A stretch of 64,000 nt of DNA from NCBI GenBank assembly GCA_033032865.1, contig JAWHQI010000267.1, positions 762,501 through 826,500 of the forward strand. The letters are read 5' to 3'. The position numbers and the translations under genes are program-made. This stretch comes from Dactylorhiza incarnata. Its lineage: Eukaryota; Streptophyta; Magnoliopsida; Asparagales; Orchidaceae. Positions 23,925 through 35,307 of the stretch are shown here, piece after piece; within the stretch, counting starts at the first letter, position 1; each line of letters opens with the position of its first letter. The notes beneath the pieces were generated by a model. The model saw nothing but the letters and a program-made list of their open reading frames with translations. It did no database searches and was not told where the DNA came from.

Positions 23925-26900
23925 TGTAAGACCCCTTTTTTTTTTTGCAAAAACCACCGGGTCTTAGGCCCAGAACCGCTGTTTTGCGGTGACACCTTCG
24001 CTCGGGGAGGTCGCCACTACAAAACGCCGATCCTGCCGGCCAATTCGATCACTAGAAAAGTAAGCTTAACTGAATAAACAACCAAGTCCACATCACATAT
24101 ATTAAGCTATCAAAAGTTGTCCACAAATATAACAGAAGGAAAAAGAAAAAGATAGCAGGGTAACTAGGGCTCTTGCCCGATACATCAAAAGCCTCACTAC
24201 ATGGATCACTCGCGGAAGCAAAACAACTAAATCAAACACTCACGGATCCTGTCATCTGAGCTCCTGAGCTAGACTGCCCCGCCTCCATTTGCACCGGCCT
24301 CTGGTGCTGCCCCATCGCCGCGGTCTCCTAAAATGATAAGGTCCACCGACCGTCAGTCATAAAGACTCAGCCAATTCCCCACCCCTCCCCCCAAGGCTCC
24401 TAGGCACCGTATGGGAAGGAGGAAGCGGAGGACAAACAAGGGGTAATACGAAAGCAGATGACAAGTGAGTTCTACGCTACACAGGTGTATGTACATAAGT
24501 AAAACATGAGATAAAAGCAGCATGGTAAAGTATAGGAAAAACAGTAAGGAGCAAAAGTAGAGGCATGTAGGTATTATAATATTAACCATTGATTTATAGG
24601 AATGCCCACACAAACCTATAGACCAAGGGGTTGTTTAGCAGGGCCTATCGTATAAAAAGTCCCATACCAATTTATACGATAGGTGTCGGGGGTTAAATGT
24701 TATGATTATACCATGACATGCAGAGTATGCTTTTATGCGGTGATCAAACAAGTGCAACTCACCCACTACGACTTTATGCGCATAGACCTTTAGTTCCCCC
24801 TTTTTGGAGCGAGCTAGACTCCCAGGATACTCCCGTAGTGGCAAACGGAAGCGGTGGGTTGGGCCTCGCCCACCTCTAGGTTGGTATTTGCACTACCTAA
24901 CCTAGACCTATCGTACGCCTCCACAAAACCCGCGGAGCGCCTGCGTACTCTTACTGACTGGACCGCCAGACTTTTATGGCTAAGTGTAAATACAAAACTT
25001 GTCGAGCCCAAGTGTTAACATTGGTGCAACGATCGCCAACACGAAGGACCCACCACCTTATGCACATGCAGTATATCTTCAAACGACACCGAGCTACAAG
25101 CTCCCCGGGATACCCGCCCGTCACCAATAAACATCTCAGAAACATAAGATCACCGGACTAAACCGGCTAGACTTCTATAAGCAAAACCTCATAATAACAT
25201 TCCTGTTATAGTTAACATAGGTGCTAAAAGACACTAATGGGAAAAGACGATCTTTCGTCAATCCCTGAACGACTTATTCCAAGGGTGGCACCCCACCACC
25301 CTAAAACTCACCAAACCAGGGGTCCTCACATAATTACAAGATTACCACTCAACCTTTACCATTCCCAAACCAAAGGCCACCAGTTTGATCCTTAACCCCA
25401 AAGTTGTCAAATTGCTAAACGCAGACCACCCTTAACGTTTTGATGCTCATGAAGGGAGGTACACTAAATAATCAACTCTATGACTCAAGGGATTTACTGG
25501 GAGTCCATGCTACCTGATTCAGATCAAATCTAAGGTTTCATAATTTTCCCAATAATAATAATATTTTAAACAATTTTCCAAAGGGCAATTTTTCTAAGGT
25601 TTGAACTACAAGTGTACTTTTCTGTCCTCTAATGCCTACTCCAATTTTTACATAAATCAAGAGTACCTCATAAACAGTAGGTATTAAATTTTAGGAAAAA
25701 CCAGCAAGATTTACTATTTTTTTAAAATTCCAAAACAGATTTATTTCCAATAAATTCCAAAGGAGGTACCCTCATATGAACTCCAATCCTTATGCAAATT
25801 TATACAGAGGTGCTTCATAATATAATATTCAGTCCTACAAAGTTTGACCATGTTCCACAGAGGGTACATTTGTAATTTCATGCAAGGATATATTTGCAAT
25901 TTCTTCCAAAATGAACTAGAGGTACCAAAAATATTGATCCATAAATTATGATAAAATTACAGTGGTTCCATATTGATATGGAAAGACAACCGGCAAAGTT
26001 TCATGCAATTACAAAAAATTATCAGCCTAAAATTAATCATCCCAAAAATTGTCTACTATATGAAATATTACACTTTGAACCCCAAAAAGTCATCCCATGG
26101 TCTAACAGATTCTTCCAGAGATTAATACCATTAAAACCCAGTTTGTGACAGAAAATGGTTAATAAATATGTACTATTTCTTTCTAAAACCAAAAACCCTA
26201 ATTATTTACAAATCTACCCAAGTGTTTATTACCTAGGATTAACAACTCCAAATCCCTCCAAATTCTCACAGTAGCATTCCCTGGTCACTAAAACCACCTC
26301 CCCAAAATTTCAAGTCAAACCATTAAGGTTTGACCCTCTTCCTTCAATAGCCTCTAATTGCACCCCATTAGGGTTTAGCCTAGGGTTAGGGTCTAAACAT
26401 CTCCAAATCCACCCAAACTTCTTGTGAGGGGATTAAAACACTCTTAGAGCCCAGAGAGGGCTATTGCACTTCTCTCCATGGACATTTACGCCTACCTCCT
26501 TCACAAACCCTAAAGGGCACCATACACTTCACCACTAGGGCTTAAGGGCACACTAGGCCCTAAGTCATCCAACATTGCTCCTTGGGGTGTCCTATGCATC
26601 CCAAATCAGTAACCATGGTCAACCCAACACTCAGTGGGAGGAAACCCCTCCACACTCCAAAGCTAGCTTAAGTGCACTTTTTGCCCTAAACATAACCCTT
26701 AAGCAATCTATTCTCAAGAGAACTCCCTACCTTGCCCAAGCCCAAACTACTCACTATACTGATCAGGGGTCAGTGAAAGAGCACCCAAGATCCTACCAAT
26801 ACTTGGTGAGGAGTGGGGTTCTATTAGGTACCTATTTGGAGTGCAAATAACATTTACCCCCGTTTTGATTTACTAGGGCAAAACTCCTCCAATTGCCACC

Positions 26901-29160
26901 AAACTTGGACCAAAGGTTGGCATGGGGAAGGGTGAGGTGCACCCCAAATATGAAGCCAAAAGACCTTGTGGAAGAGTGGGGGCACTCACTCAAAGTTTTG
27001 CCTAAACCTAGGGAGCCTAAGGTTGTTTTGGTGAAATACCCTACCAAATCAACTCCAAATGAGTTAAGATTTTAACCAAGGGTTTATCATGGCCCTAATG
27101 TTACTCCACCAAAATTTGGTGGTGATTGGAGGCCATTTGACCCTCCAAATTATTTATGCAAGGATTAATAAATTTCTATAAAAACCTTAGGAAAATTAAC
27201 TCCTAAAAATCTGATACTCAAACCTAACCTAGGTACAGGGCATATGCATGCATAGCCAAAATATCAACTTCATCAGATTTGCCATTTAAGAGTTATACTA
27301 ATTTAAAGGTCTGGTTTGAGTTTTGACCAGCCTCACTAGAATGAGTGTTGTGGGTCCAATACTTAACCAAATAGCCTGATTCCACTCCCATTAGGAAGTA
27401 GACATCAAGGCCTACAAATGTTATCTCTGGGCATTTTTCGAATTATGGCCCCTAAGGGCCTTAAAATCGGGTCACAAAATTTGTCACAAAGTGTGACATA
27501 TAATTAAATAATAAGATTAAAATCATTTCATGGCTGCGTATAGCAAAAGGCGGCCAATCGGACGGCTCACAGCCATCGTCCCCGATAAACCTGGGGCTGA
27601 GATTCCGCGCGCCTGGGCGAGTTTGGAGGCAGATTTCCCGGCCACCTGAGCGCCGCCCCGGCCGACCAACGCCACCACCACCTCCGTTGAGGTGGGGGCC
27701 GGCGATGAGCGGTGTTTGATCGGCCGGAGGTGGCCGGAATCGTGTTCTGTAAGGAGATGCCCAACCCGATCGACGGGAGGCTTGGCTGGCTCGATTCACA
27801 GCCGATTGGCCACGATTCGAGCCGCCGGCGATTGGGATCTAATCCTTAGGGTTCAGGGAGGAGAGTAGGACCTGCTGATGAGCTTGCCGGCGGGTTGTCC
27901 TTGAGTACACCATGGGAGCACGGGTCGGTTGCGAAGCCATGCCGATTCCAACCTACAGTACACAAAATCTTCAGGGAACTTAGGGGTTTCTCTCCTCTCT
28001 GGCTTCTGAAGGTGATGGGGGGTTCGAATGGGAGTGATGGAGGCTTTAACCCCCATTGCCATTAATGGCCTCTTCGAATTCTTCAAGGGCCGGCCCCCAT
28101 TCATCTCCCCTGCTTCAATGCTTATTTGAAACTGATGGAAACTCCTCCTAATCGGCTGAGGAGTTGAATGGAAGAGTCAATTGGGGAGGCCAAGGGGTGA
28201 ATCCTCTTAATGGCTATGAATGGCCTCTTTCTCTCACCTCAAAAATGGGAAAACCTCCATTTCCTCTCTCCTAATCACCATGGCCGGTTTCTATACTCTC
28301 TCCTGAGTCTAATGAGAGTCTACATGGGCTGGTTGACCAACCAAATGAGCTAGCCCAAAGGGATTGGGTTATGATTGAGAGATTTGACCTAAATTGGGTA
28401 ATTTTGACGTTTGGTCAAATTGGCCAATTGGGGGACCCTGGGATGGGGCTTTTGGGTCCATTGGGTTCCAAATTAAGTTTAGAAACTAGTGGTGGGGTCA
28501 ATTTGGTCATATGGGTCTTGGTTGACCCAATCTAAGCTGATTTGACCAAAATAGACTAAATTGACTTTGGTCAAATTGAGCTCTAGGGTTGACTTGGTCA
28601 TGGGGCTTTTTGGTCCACTAGGTCCCCTATGATATGATAACCCTATGGGTGAGGTCAATTTAATGTGGTGAAGATCAATTGGGGTACTTTGTGGAGAAAT
28701 GACATTTTGACCTTAAAAGGGCATTTTGGTCAATTTGCACCCCTGGGGGTCCCATGATGGGGCTTTTGGGTCCATTAGGTCTCTTATGGTATTCAAAACC
28801 TAGGTGTGTGATCAATTTGACATGGTGAGGGTTGATTGGCTCTAAATAGGCTATTTTGACCCATTTGGGGGTTTAGGTTGACTTTGGTCAAATTGGTCTC
28901 TTAGGTTGACCCTGATGGGACCTTGGTGCCCTAAGGGGACCCCTAAAGGGTTAGGAACACTATGGTGGGGTCCAAAGGTTAAGTTGAGGCCCTAAAGTTC
29001 AACCCTAAATTTGGTAAATGGAAAATTGCTAATTGCAGACCAAGGTGGTTTCCTCCTCCTTTCTTAAGCTCCCAAGATGAAAAGGCTCTTCCTATGGTTT
29101 TGTCATGACCTAGTCATGAAAAAACCAACTTAGGGGTCTAGAAGTTTGGGGGATGTTACA
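23925..29160 (-). repeat. 5' LTR of chromovirus 2
   Basis: Same length as the 3' LTR and nearly identical. Begins on minus at 29160 with TGTAACATCCCCCAAACT and ends at 23925. As the 5' copy it holds the promoter. TTGAC-rich zone at about 28315-29055. Confidence 0.95.
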
Positions 29161-29165
29161 TATCC

Positions 29166-29288
29166 AAATGGGCATATAAGAATGAGTAGTCACTACTAAG
29201 AGTAAATATCCTGGAAATGGGAGATTTGGGCTTCAGCCACCATCGCATTCCCTAGTACCGCTGCGAGCCCTTCACCGGGTAGCCCACG
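29166..29288. other. Degenerate stretch next to Cassandra copies
   Basis: The first eight bases continue the split Cassandra LTR (AAATGGGC); the rest, up to the next recognisable Cassandra block (about 29289), is unassigned. Confidence 0.4.
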
Positions 29289-29487
29289 AGAAGTCCTCGT
29301 AGGGGCGCTTAACTGGATCACTTCTCGTCAAAGGGAGGTTGTGGCCACCAACAACCCGCCAGTGGGCTGGAGAGGGGGTTGGGGTGCATGGGCTGCAACC
29401 CATTTGGATAGGCTGAACCCTTTCGAACTGGATGTTGGGGGTGCCGGCAGTCGTCCTTGTGAGCTGTGTGCTGGGGAGACCGTTACA
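29289..29487 (+). repeat. Cassandra-type LTR, 3' part, sense
   Basis: Begins at the end of the 5S-like block (AAGTCCTCGTAGGGGC) and runs to GGGGAGACCGTTACA. The first ~85 bases, with 5S box A, are missing. Confidence 0.75.
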
Positions 29488-29520
29488 AAAAGTGCAATCT
29501 TGGTGATAGGATTTTTTTTT

Positions 29521-29635
29521 GGTAACGGTCTCCCCAGCACACAGTTCGCAAGGACGACCGCTGGCACCCCCATCATCTAGATCGAAAGGGTTCAGCCTAA
29601 CCAAATGGGCTCCAACCTATGCACCCCAACCCCCC
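29521..29635 (-). repeat. Cassandra-type LTR, part, antisense
   Basis: Begins GGTAACGGTCTCCCC after a ~33-bp spacer from the sense copy, so the two are inverted about the spacer. Ends abruptly at the next sense copy; the 5S part is absent. Confidence 0.75.
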
Positions 29636-29919
29636 TGCAGCTCAATTGGTGATGAGAAGTGAAAGAACTATATAGTTAAGCATGCTCGGGATGGAGAAAT
29701 TTCGGGATGGGTAACCTCTTGGGAAGTCCCTGTAGGGGCACTTAACTGGATCACTTCTCATCAAAGGGAGGCTGTGACCACCAACAACCCACCAGTGGGA
29801 TGGAGAGGGGTTGGGGTGCATGGGATGCAACCCATTTGGTTAGGTTGAACTCTTTCGAGCTGGATGCTGGGGGTGTCGGCGGTCGTCCTTGCGAGCGGTG
29901 TGCTGGGGAGACCGTTACA
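29636..29919 (+). repeat. Cassandra-type LTR, full length, sense
   Basis: 284 bp from TGCAGCTCAATTGG to GACCGTTACA. It holds a 5S rRNA-like block: AGTTAAGCATGCTCGGG (box A region) and CGGGATGGGTAACCTC then GGGAAGTCC (IE and box C region). The 3' part matches Cassandra-type TRIM LTRs, which use a 5S promoter. Only the last two thirds of a 5S gene is represented. Confidence 0.85.
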
Positions 29920-29948
29920 AAAAGTGCAATCTTGGTGATAGGAATTTT

Positions 29949-30229
29949 TGTAACCGTCTCCCCAGCACACAGCTCACAAGGACGACCGTCGGTACCCCCA
30001 ACATCCAGCTCGAAAGAGTTGAGCCTATCCAAATGGGCTGCAGCCCATTCACCATAACCCCTCTTCATCCCACTAGCAGGATGTTGGTGGCCACAGCCTC
30101 CCTTTGATGAGAACTGATCCAGTTAAGCTCCCCTATGAGGACTTCCCAGGAGGTCACCCATCCCATAATTTCTCCAGCCGGAGCACGCTTAACATATAGC
30201 TTTCACTTCTCATCGCCAATTGAGTTGCA
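29949..30229 (-). repeat. Cassandra-type LTR, full length, antisense
   Basis: About 281 bp in inverted orientation after a ~29-bp spacer. Carries the reverse complement of the 5S-like block (GGAGGTCACCCATCCC, then GAGCACGCTTAAC). Its end overlaps the next sense copy at a shared TGCA. Confidence 0.85.
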
Positions 30230-30509
30230 GGTCAATTGGTGATGAGAAGTGAACGAACTATATAGTTAAGCGTGCTCGGGCTGAAGCAATTTCGGGATGG
30301 GTGACCTCCTGGGAAGTCCCCGTAGGGGCGCTTAAATGGATCACTTCTCATCAAATGGAGTTTGTGGCCACCAACAACCCACCAGTGGGTTGGAGAGGGG
30401 TTGTGGTGCATGGGCTGCAGCCCATTTGGTTAGGTTGAACCCTTTCGAGCTGGATGCTGGGGATGCCAGCGGTCGTCCTTGCGAGCTGTGTGTTGGGGAG
30501 ACCGTTACA
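30226..30509 (+). repeat. Cassandra-type LTR, full length, sense
   Basis: 284 bp from TGCAGGTCAATTGG to GACCGTTACA. The 5S-like block is the best conserved here: AGTTAAGCGTGCTCGGGC and GGATGGGTGACCTCCTGGGA. It directly abuts the truncated Tat gag at 30510. Confidence 0.87.
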
Positions 30510-31506
30510 CGAGGTCGGGATAACTTACCACAGTTTCCCTCATTAGAGTTGAGTAAAAGCCACTAGGATGGAGGCCTCTAAGGAAAACTCCCCGTAAAAG
30601 TTCTAGATCGACCCCCCGGGATTTGCCGAGCCTCGGTGGTGAAGCATCGGAAAAATTCCTTAAGGGTCTCTCCGTCATTTTGGCGGATTCCTGAGTGATG
30701 GGAGGGGTCTCGGACGATCCTGCGATTGACGATGAACTGGTCCACGAACTGCTGCGCCATTTCTGTGAAGTTGTTGATGGCCCCATCTCGCAGAGAATGG
30801 AGCCAAGTGCGCGCTTGTCCTTTCAAAGTAGATGGGAACACCTGGCAGAGGAGCTGATCAAGGGCATTGTAAATTCTCATGATAGTAGTGAAGTGATTGA
30901 CGTGTTCCAGGGGATCGTCCATCCCATCAAATGTTTCAATGCTGGGATGCTTGGAACCATTCGGAATTGGATGGGCCAAGACCTGAGGTGATAGTGGGGA
31001 GTCGTGGTGTACGGGGCGGCGGGCGAGAGCTACGCGTCGCCCTGCCTGACCGTACTCTTGCGCTATCATGTCGTGTATCTCTTCTCGAGTGGTTCTTCCT
31101 ATGACTGGCCCGTGCCAGCTCTTCCCTGGCGTTGGTGATGGTGATCGGCTTCCGGTTCTCTGGCCGGCCGAGCAGGATGGGTGGAGCTTGTGGCATCAGA
31201 GAGCTCTTCCGAGACATCTTCCTCCCGAGCGGCCTCTTCATTCAGAGCATGGTTTGGAGCCCGGGGAGGCGGATTATTCAACGTGGGAGGTTGAATGGGA
31301 GCTCGGGGAGCTCCCATATTTCTCATGAGAGTAAGCATCTTGGTTTGTCGTTCCTCCATTTGTCGCATGCGTCCTTCAAATGCTGCTGTCGGCGCAAGCA
31401 CTGCCTCCTCTGCGAGGGGTACGTTGATAAGCGTATGGGAGGGAGCTGGATCGACGCGTCCCTCCGAGATCGATCCTTCAGTAGTACGAGCACTTCTCCT
31501 TGCCAT
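30510..31506 (-). pseudogene. gag: Tat-lineage Gag (truncated)
   Basis: Start MARRSART at 31506. An N-terminal region with MRQMEERQTKMLTLMRNMG (short coiled coil) is followed, after a frame change, by the capsid core FDGMDDPLEHVNHF, RIYNALDQLLCQVFPSTLKG and ARTWLHSLRDGAINNF. At least three frame segments are needed (31506-31100, ~31240-30940, ~31070-30580, then ~30660-30510). The remaining C-terminal part and pol are missing, cut at the Cassandra LTR at 30509. The same Gag type is in the plus-strand relic at 39779 and 56387. Confidence 0.8.
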
Positions 31507-32470
31507 TGCAATTGAGGACAAGTATTACCTTCAGTGAGTCTTTTCAGAGCTTTGGGAATTCTCGTTCTCACAGACGATGTCAAACTGTTGCGGATCGCTC
31601 GGGTGCTCTGGTAGACCGGTCGAATTGAACCACCTTATCTTGGAAGCGAACTGAGTGCGCAAACAGTCAATGAGTGAGTTAATAAGTGACACGAAGGTTT
31701 TTAACGTGGAAAACCCGGAAAGGGTAAAAAACCACGCAGTCGGGGCTGTGCCGGCCAACTTCCACTATCTTCTGGGGGGTTACAATTAAAGACTTATAAT
31801 TCGAGCGTGACAGGCCGCCGCTCGTTACAATAGTGGAGAGAAAGAGAGAACTCCGAGGGTGACAAGCTACCTCTCAGAAAGCTAAGTATTTCTTTTTCTG
31901 AGAACAGCCGTGAGAACGAAAGTGAGAATGCTGGTGAGAACAAAAGTGAGAATGCTGAGTCGTCTTTCGGGGGAAAGGAAATATCCAAGTCCACGAAGGA
32001 GATCTTCAAGCACCGAAGGAAAGCTCAGAGGAAATCTTCCCAGAGCTCCCTCGGGTGCCGAAAGCAAAGTGTCCTGAAATGAAGGCTCTGGGCTCCTTTT
32101 ATAGCATTTGGCAGGGGTAACCTGATAATTTCGCCGTTGTAACCACCGTAACCACCTGACGGGAGAATCACGTTTGCCAATTCGGAGCACACAAATCACT
32201 ATTTTTCATAAATGGCCGTCTCGCCCTTCGGGCAGTTCGGGCAGCTTCGTTGAAGGTGACAAAGGCGACAAACGGGTCCTGCATTCTGAGAAATTAGGAA
32301 ATATTAACTGCGCGCGCGCGTTCAGAATGTGGAAATGTTCTGAGCGCGCAAAGAACTCGGAAGCGTTCTGAGCGTGCAACGGACTCGGACGCGTTCTGAG
32401 AGCTCATAGAACTTGGAAAAAAGAGGAGACGCGACCGCAAGGGAAAATCGGGCTTCGGCCGTACCCCGAT

Positions 32471-32487
32471 ACGGGGGGGGGGGGGGC
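32471..32487. repeat. Poly-G tract
   Basis: About fifteen consecutive G in the Tat LTR; length may be unreliable. Confidence 0.8.
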
Positions 32488-32519
32488 TTGGCTCGGCCAC
32501 ACCTCTTGGGGGTGCGGCT

Positions 32520-32735
32520 TGGCCGCCCCTTCGTGGGGTGCGGCCGCGGCTAGACCGCACCCCCATGGGGTGCGTCCGCGGCTAGACCGCACCCCCATGG
32601 GGGTGCGGCATGGGGTGCGGCCTGGCCGCACCCTCATGTGGTACGGCTTGGCCTGGCCGCACCCCCATGGGGGTGCGGTTTGGCCGTACGTCCCACTATG
32701 GGCGGCTATCCGCACCCCACTAGTGGGGTGCAGAC
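32520..32735. repeat. Array of GC-rich palindromes in Tat LTR
   Basis: Repeated GGGGTGCGG / CCGCACCCC arms. Two perfect 22-bp palindromes centred on CCATGG (32587-32608 and about 32656-32677) and one 20-bp palindrome centred on CTAG (about 32711-32730). They lie upstream of the minus-strand TATA box, so in U3. Confidence 0.8.
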
Positions 32736-32936
32736 TAACCGCACCCCAATATATAGTGTGGTGCGGTCATGTCCGTGCATGGTGCCGGTGGAGTGTAAAT
32801 TACGTGCCGGATTCCCCCGCTCCCATGATCGTGGGTTGGACTCTTGACCCTACTAACTCTAATTCTGTTTAGTGGAGTTTTCTCTAACCGCACCCCTTGA
32901 ACTCTTATAAATTCGCAGATGCGTGTCATCTTTACA

Positions 32937-33153
32937 GGTGGACATCATAAGTCATTTAAGGATTAACAACCAACGACATTATTTATGGTTCTTATTGCTG
33001 GTCGTTCGACGCTCTCGTTAGATCGATCGAAATAAAATGGCTCTTAATTATTCTCGTAGATTTTCTTAGTATAATATCGTCCGATATTTATTCTTGAGAC
33101 TTATCAAATACCGCGTACCAATAATTCACTTCTATATGACGAAGTGCAAGATA
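32937..33153. other. AT-rich spacer
   Basis: No gene, repeat or RNA recognised. Confidence 0.4.
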
Positions 33154-33161
33154 ATAAATAA

Positions 33162-33552
33162 GGGTGCTGCTATAAGCACTGCAGTTTTGGCTATCCGCAC
33201 TTTATTTTTATGAGTTATTAAGTGCCTTTTGAAAATACGTCTTGTCCATTCATTTTTAGGAAAAGTGTTCAACACAAAAGTTGTAGATATCATCGAGATC
33301 TACAACTTTCGTGTTGAACATTTTTCCTAAAAAATGCACGTACAAGATGTATTGCCGCCCTGATTGAAACATAACGTAACTAAAGCGAATTTTTGGAAAT
33401 ACTCCTTGTCCATGCATATTTAGGAAAAGTATTCAACATGAAAGTTGTAGAGATCTACAACTTTCATGTTGAACATTTTTCCTAAAAATGCATGGACAAA
33501 GCGTATGTTCAAAATGCGAATAGCCAAAACTACAGTGCTTATAGCCGCGCCC
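33162..33552. mobile_element. MITE with 8-bp target duplication and two inner hairpins
   Basis: 391 bp bounded by inverted ends GGGTGCTGCTATAAGCACTG and, at the right, the complement of GGGCGCGGCTATAAGCACTG. Flanked by ATAAATAA on both sides (33154-33161, 33553-33560). Eight bases suggests hAT, but the ends do not look hAT-like, so the superfamily is open. Inside are two further inverted repeats (about 33256-33336 with a ~9-nt loop; about 33419-33487, almost without loop) sharing AAAGTTGTAGA / TCTACAACTTT. Confidence 0.85.
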
Positions 33553-33560
33553 ATAAATAA

Positions 33561-33951
33561 TCTTCCAAAATAAATCTGTAAATTTAATAATTATCTCTGC
33601 GTGGAATCAATCAATATTTTCTCTCAATTTGTAAGGTGTGGAGATTCATATTTTAAAATCTTTAATCAAACAAAAGGAGCAGGCGCGGGGAATGGGCAGA
33701 TTTCAAATTTATCGGTTGAGACTTAGGATCAATAAAACAAAAATGATAAAACTTAGGATCAATAAAACAAAAATGATCAAACTTTGGATCAATAAAACAA
33801 AAACGGTCAAACAAACGGTTGATAGGTCAAATTATAAATTTAAAATATTTATTTACATTGAAAAACTCTTCATTTTACATCTTGTTAAAAGAGTAGGCCA
33901 TATACATTATACCAATATCCTTCCCGACTATCAAAAAATTTAAGGTGGGCC
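33561..33951. other. AT-rich spacer with 30-bp repeats
   Basis: At about 33719-33810 three tandem units share GGATCAATAAAACAAAAA. Otherwise no gene-like content. Confidence 0.6.
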
Positions 33952-34127
33952 ACGTAGAGGAAGGTAGGGAAGAAGTGTGGGTCGTCCGATCGTATGACCA
34001 GACTCTTCACGGAATTCAAAATACAGTGTTTTTTCTTACTTTTTCTTAGTAAATACGGTCGGATTTCGTGAGCCATCGGAACGTTGATCGGACGGCCCAC
34101 ATTTTTTCCCTATCTTCCTCTACGTGA
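33952..34127. mobile_element. Inverted-repeat element (MITE-like)
   Basis: About 176 bp with ~41-bp inverted ends starting ACGTAGAGGAAGGTAGGGAA and containing GTCCGATC near the inner side. No clear target duplication was found. Small non-autonomous DNA transposon or foldback; family unknown. Confidence 0.6.
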
Positions 34128-34402
34128 GTTACTACTATCTTAATTAAGGTCCGGTTCATACGCTCGTAATCGCTTAACCGGTGAAAATAAGTCCCCTCAA
34201 ACAAAGCCTTGATTTCTTAGGAATTGGACACTTGACTTTGAATATCAACGATTCAACTATTTTACCATATATTATTCGCGATTCGGCTATTTGCCATTTG
34301 GACCCTTGCATATGGTCAAATAGTCCAACGCTGAGTGCCCAATTATGAAGAAGTCAAATCAGCTATATAGAATCTGGAGAATAGTGGTATATTATATTTG
34401 GT

Positions 34403-34860
34403 CAGGGGTGTGCATGGTGCGATTTTGGCTCAAATCGCAACCTCGCAAGGGCGTGGTTTTGGCCCAAGCAAAAACAGCATCACACTGAAATTACGTGATA
34501 TGGTTTAGGTTTGGTGTATTTTTTTACGGTGTGGTTGTGGTTTTAGTGCGTTTTTTAGCATGCGATATACATAGATATCAAAAAAATAATGTGAGATAAA
34601 ATAAGATGTAAATTTGGGCAAAAACATAGTTACATGAGTTATATTATCAGAACAAAAAATGTGTAATACATATATTTTTAAAATACAAATACTATAAAAT
34701 CAAACACGTGCTAAAAATAGATTTTCAGATACTACAATCCTCACAATATTACTGCTTTAGTTGTATATGAAATGACACATCAAATGCAAATATATGATAT
34801 TACTGCGCACTGGACGTGAGTGAGTCTGGGTGCGTGCGGGGCGCACGTTGGGCGCGCGCG
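34403..34860 (+). mobile_element. Possible hAT-like end, truncated
   Basis: CAGGGGTGTGCATGG resembles the CAGGG-type terminal repeat of plant hAT elements. AT-rich sequence follows, but no matching inverted end was found up to 35300, so this is at most a fragment. Confidence 0.25.
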
Positions 34861-35300
34861 GGGTTCGCACATGCGCTCCTTGCGCGCGCGCGCGCGGGGG
34901 GGGGGGGGGGGGGGGCTTGCTTTGCGTGCGCGGGATGTGCACGCGCGTGCGTAGCGCGTCTTCGTACTTGTGTGTGGCGTCGATTTGTGGATTGTCTCGG
35001 AGCTTAGGATGCTGCTTGGATAGGGGAGCGGGAGAGCGGGGATTGCCCGTTACAGTGTTTTGTGACACCATAAGTGGTGCATGTGTATTTAATGTGGACG
35101 CCTGCTGCAGGCGGAAATCTATGATTTCTGGGTGTCGTTTGTTGGGGGTCACTGGGCTCCTTGAGGAGCGTTGTTAACTCCATTTCAAGTGCGACACACC
35201 TTATCGAGATTGGGTGCTTTATGAGGAGACATTTGCGCAGGAATGTGTTGTATAGGTGGTTGCTCTAATTGCTACCCCAATGGTAGATGTTGCTATTGAA
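34861..35300. other. GC/GT-rich unassigned sequence with poly-G tract
   Basis: Begins with GCGCGC runs and about twenty G (about 34896-34915). The rest is unassigned; ORFs are low complexity. Confidence 0.5.
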
Positions 35301-35307
35301 ATTTTGC

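Larger units (their letters stand above)
13800..29160 (-). mobile_element. Complete Tekay-like chromovirus 2 (15.4 kb)
   Basis: Two LTRs of 5236 bp (13800-19035 and 23925-29160) flank a minus-strand gag-pol. Five-base target duplications TATCC lie at 13795-13799 and 29161-29165. A primer-binding site matching initiator tRNA-Met lies beside the right (5') LTR. The LTRs differ by roughly 1-2% in sampled stretches, with equal total length, suggesting fairly recent insertion. The coding region has a stop in gag, a one-base frameshift near the RT/RNase H junction and an early gag TAG, so this copy is defective as read. Confidence 0.95.
31578..32936 (-). repeat. Tat-family LTR copy ii (5' LTR)
   Basis: The left edge TGTCAAACTG is set by the gag leader beside it (on minus, TCGTCTGTGAGAACG follows the LTR). 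Contains GTGGAAAACCCGGAAAGGG, the GACAGGCCGC block, a short minisatellite (about 31905-31960), a minus-strand TATA box (GGGCTCCTTTTATAG on plus, about 32090-32103), GGGCAGTTCGGGCAG, GC-rich palindromes and a poly-G tract. The right end at 32936 is a guess from a TTACA. Confidence 0.65.

Noticed and set aside
14228..28104. Pairs of identical small ORFs (for example 14228-14488 and 24353-24613)
   Set aside because: They recur only because the two LTRs of chromovirus 2 are duplicates; no coding signature.
29636..30509. True 5S rRNA genes
   Set aside because: Only about the last two thirds of 5S is similar, and it is embedded in LTRs with TG..CA ends; these are Cassandra-type LTRs.
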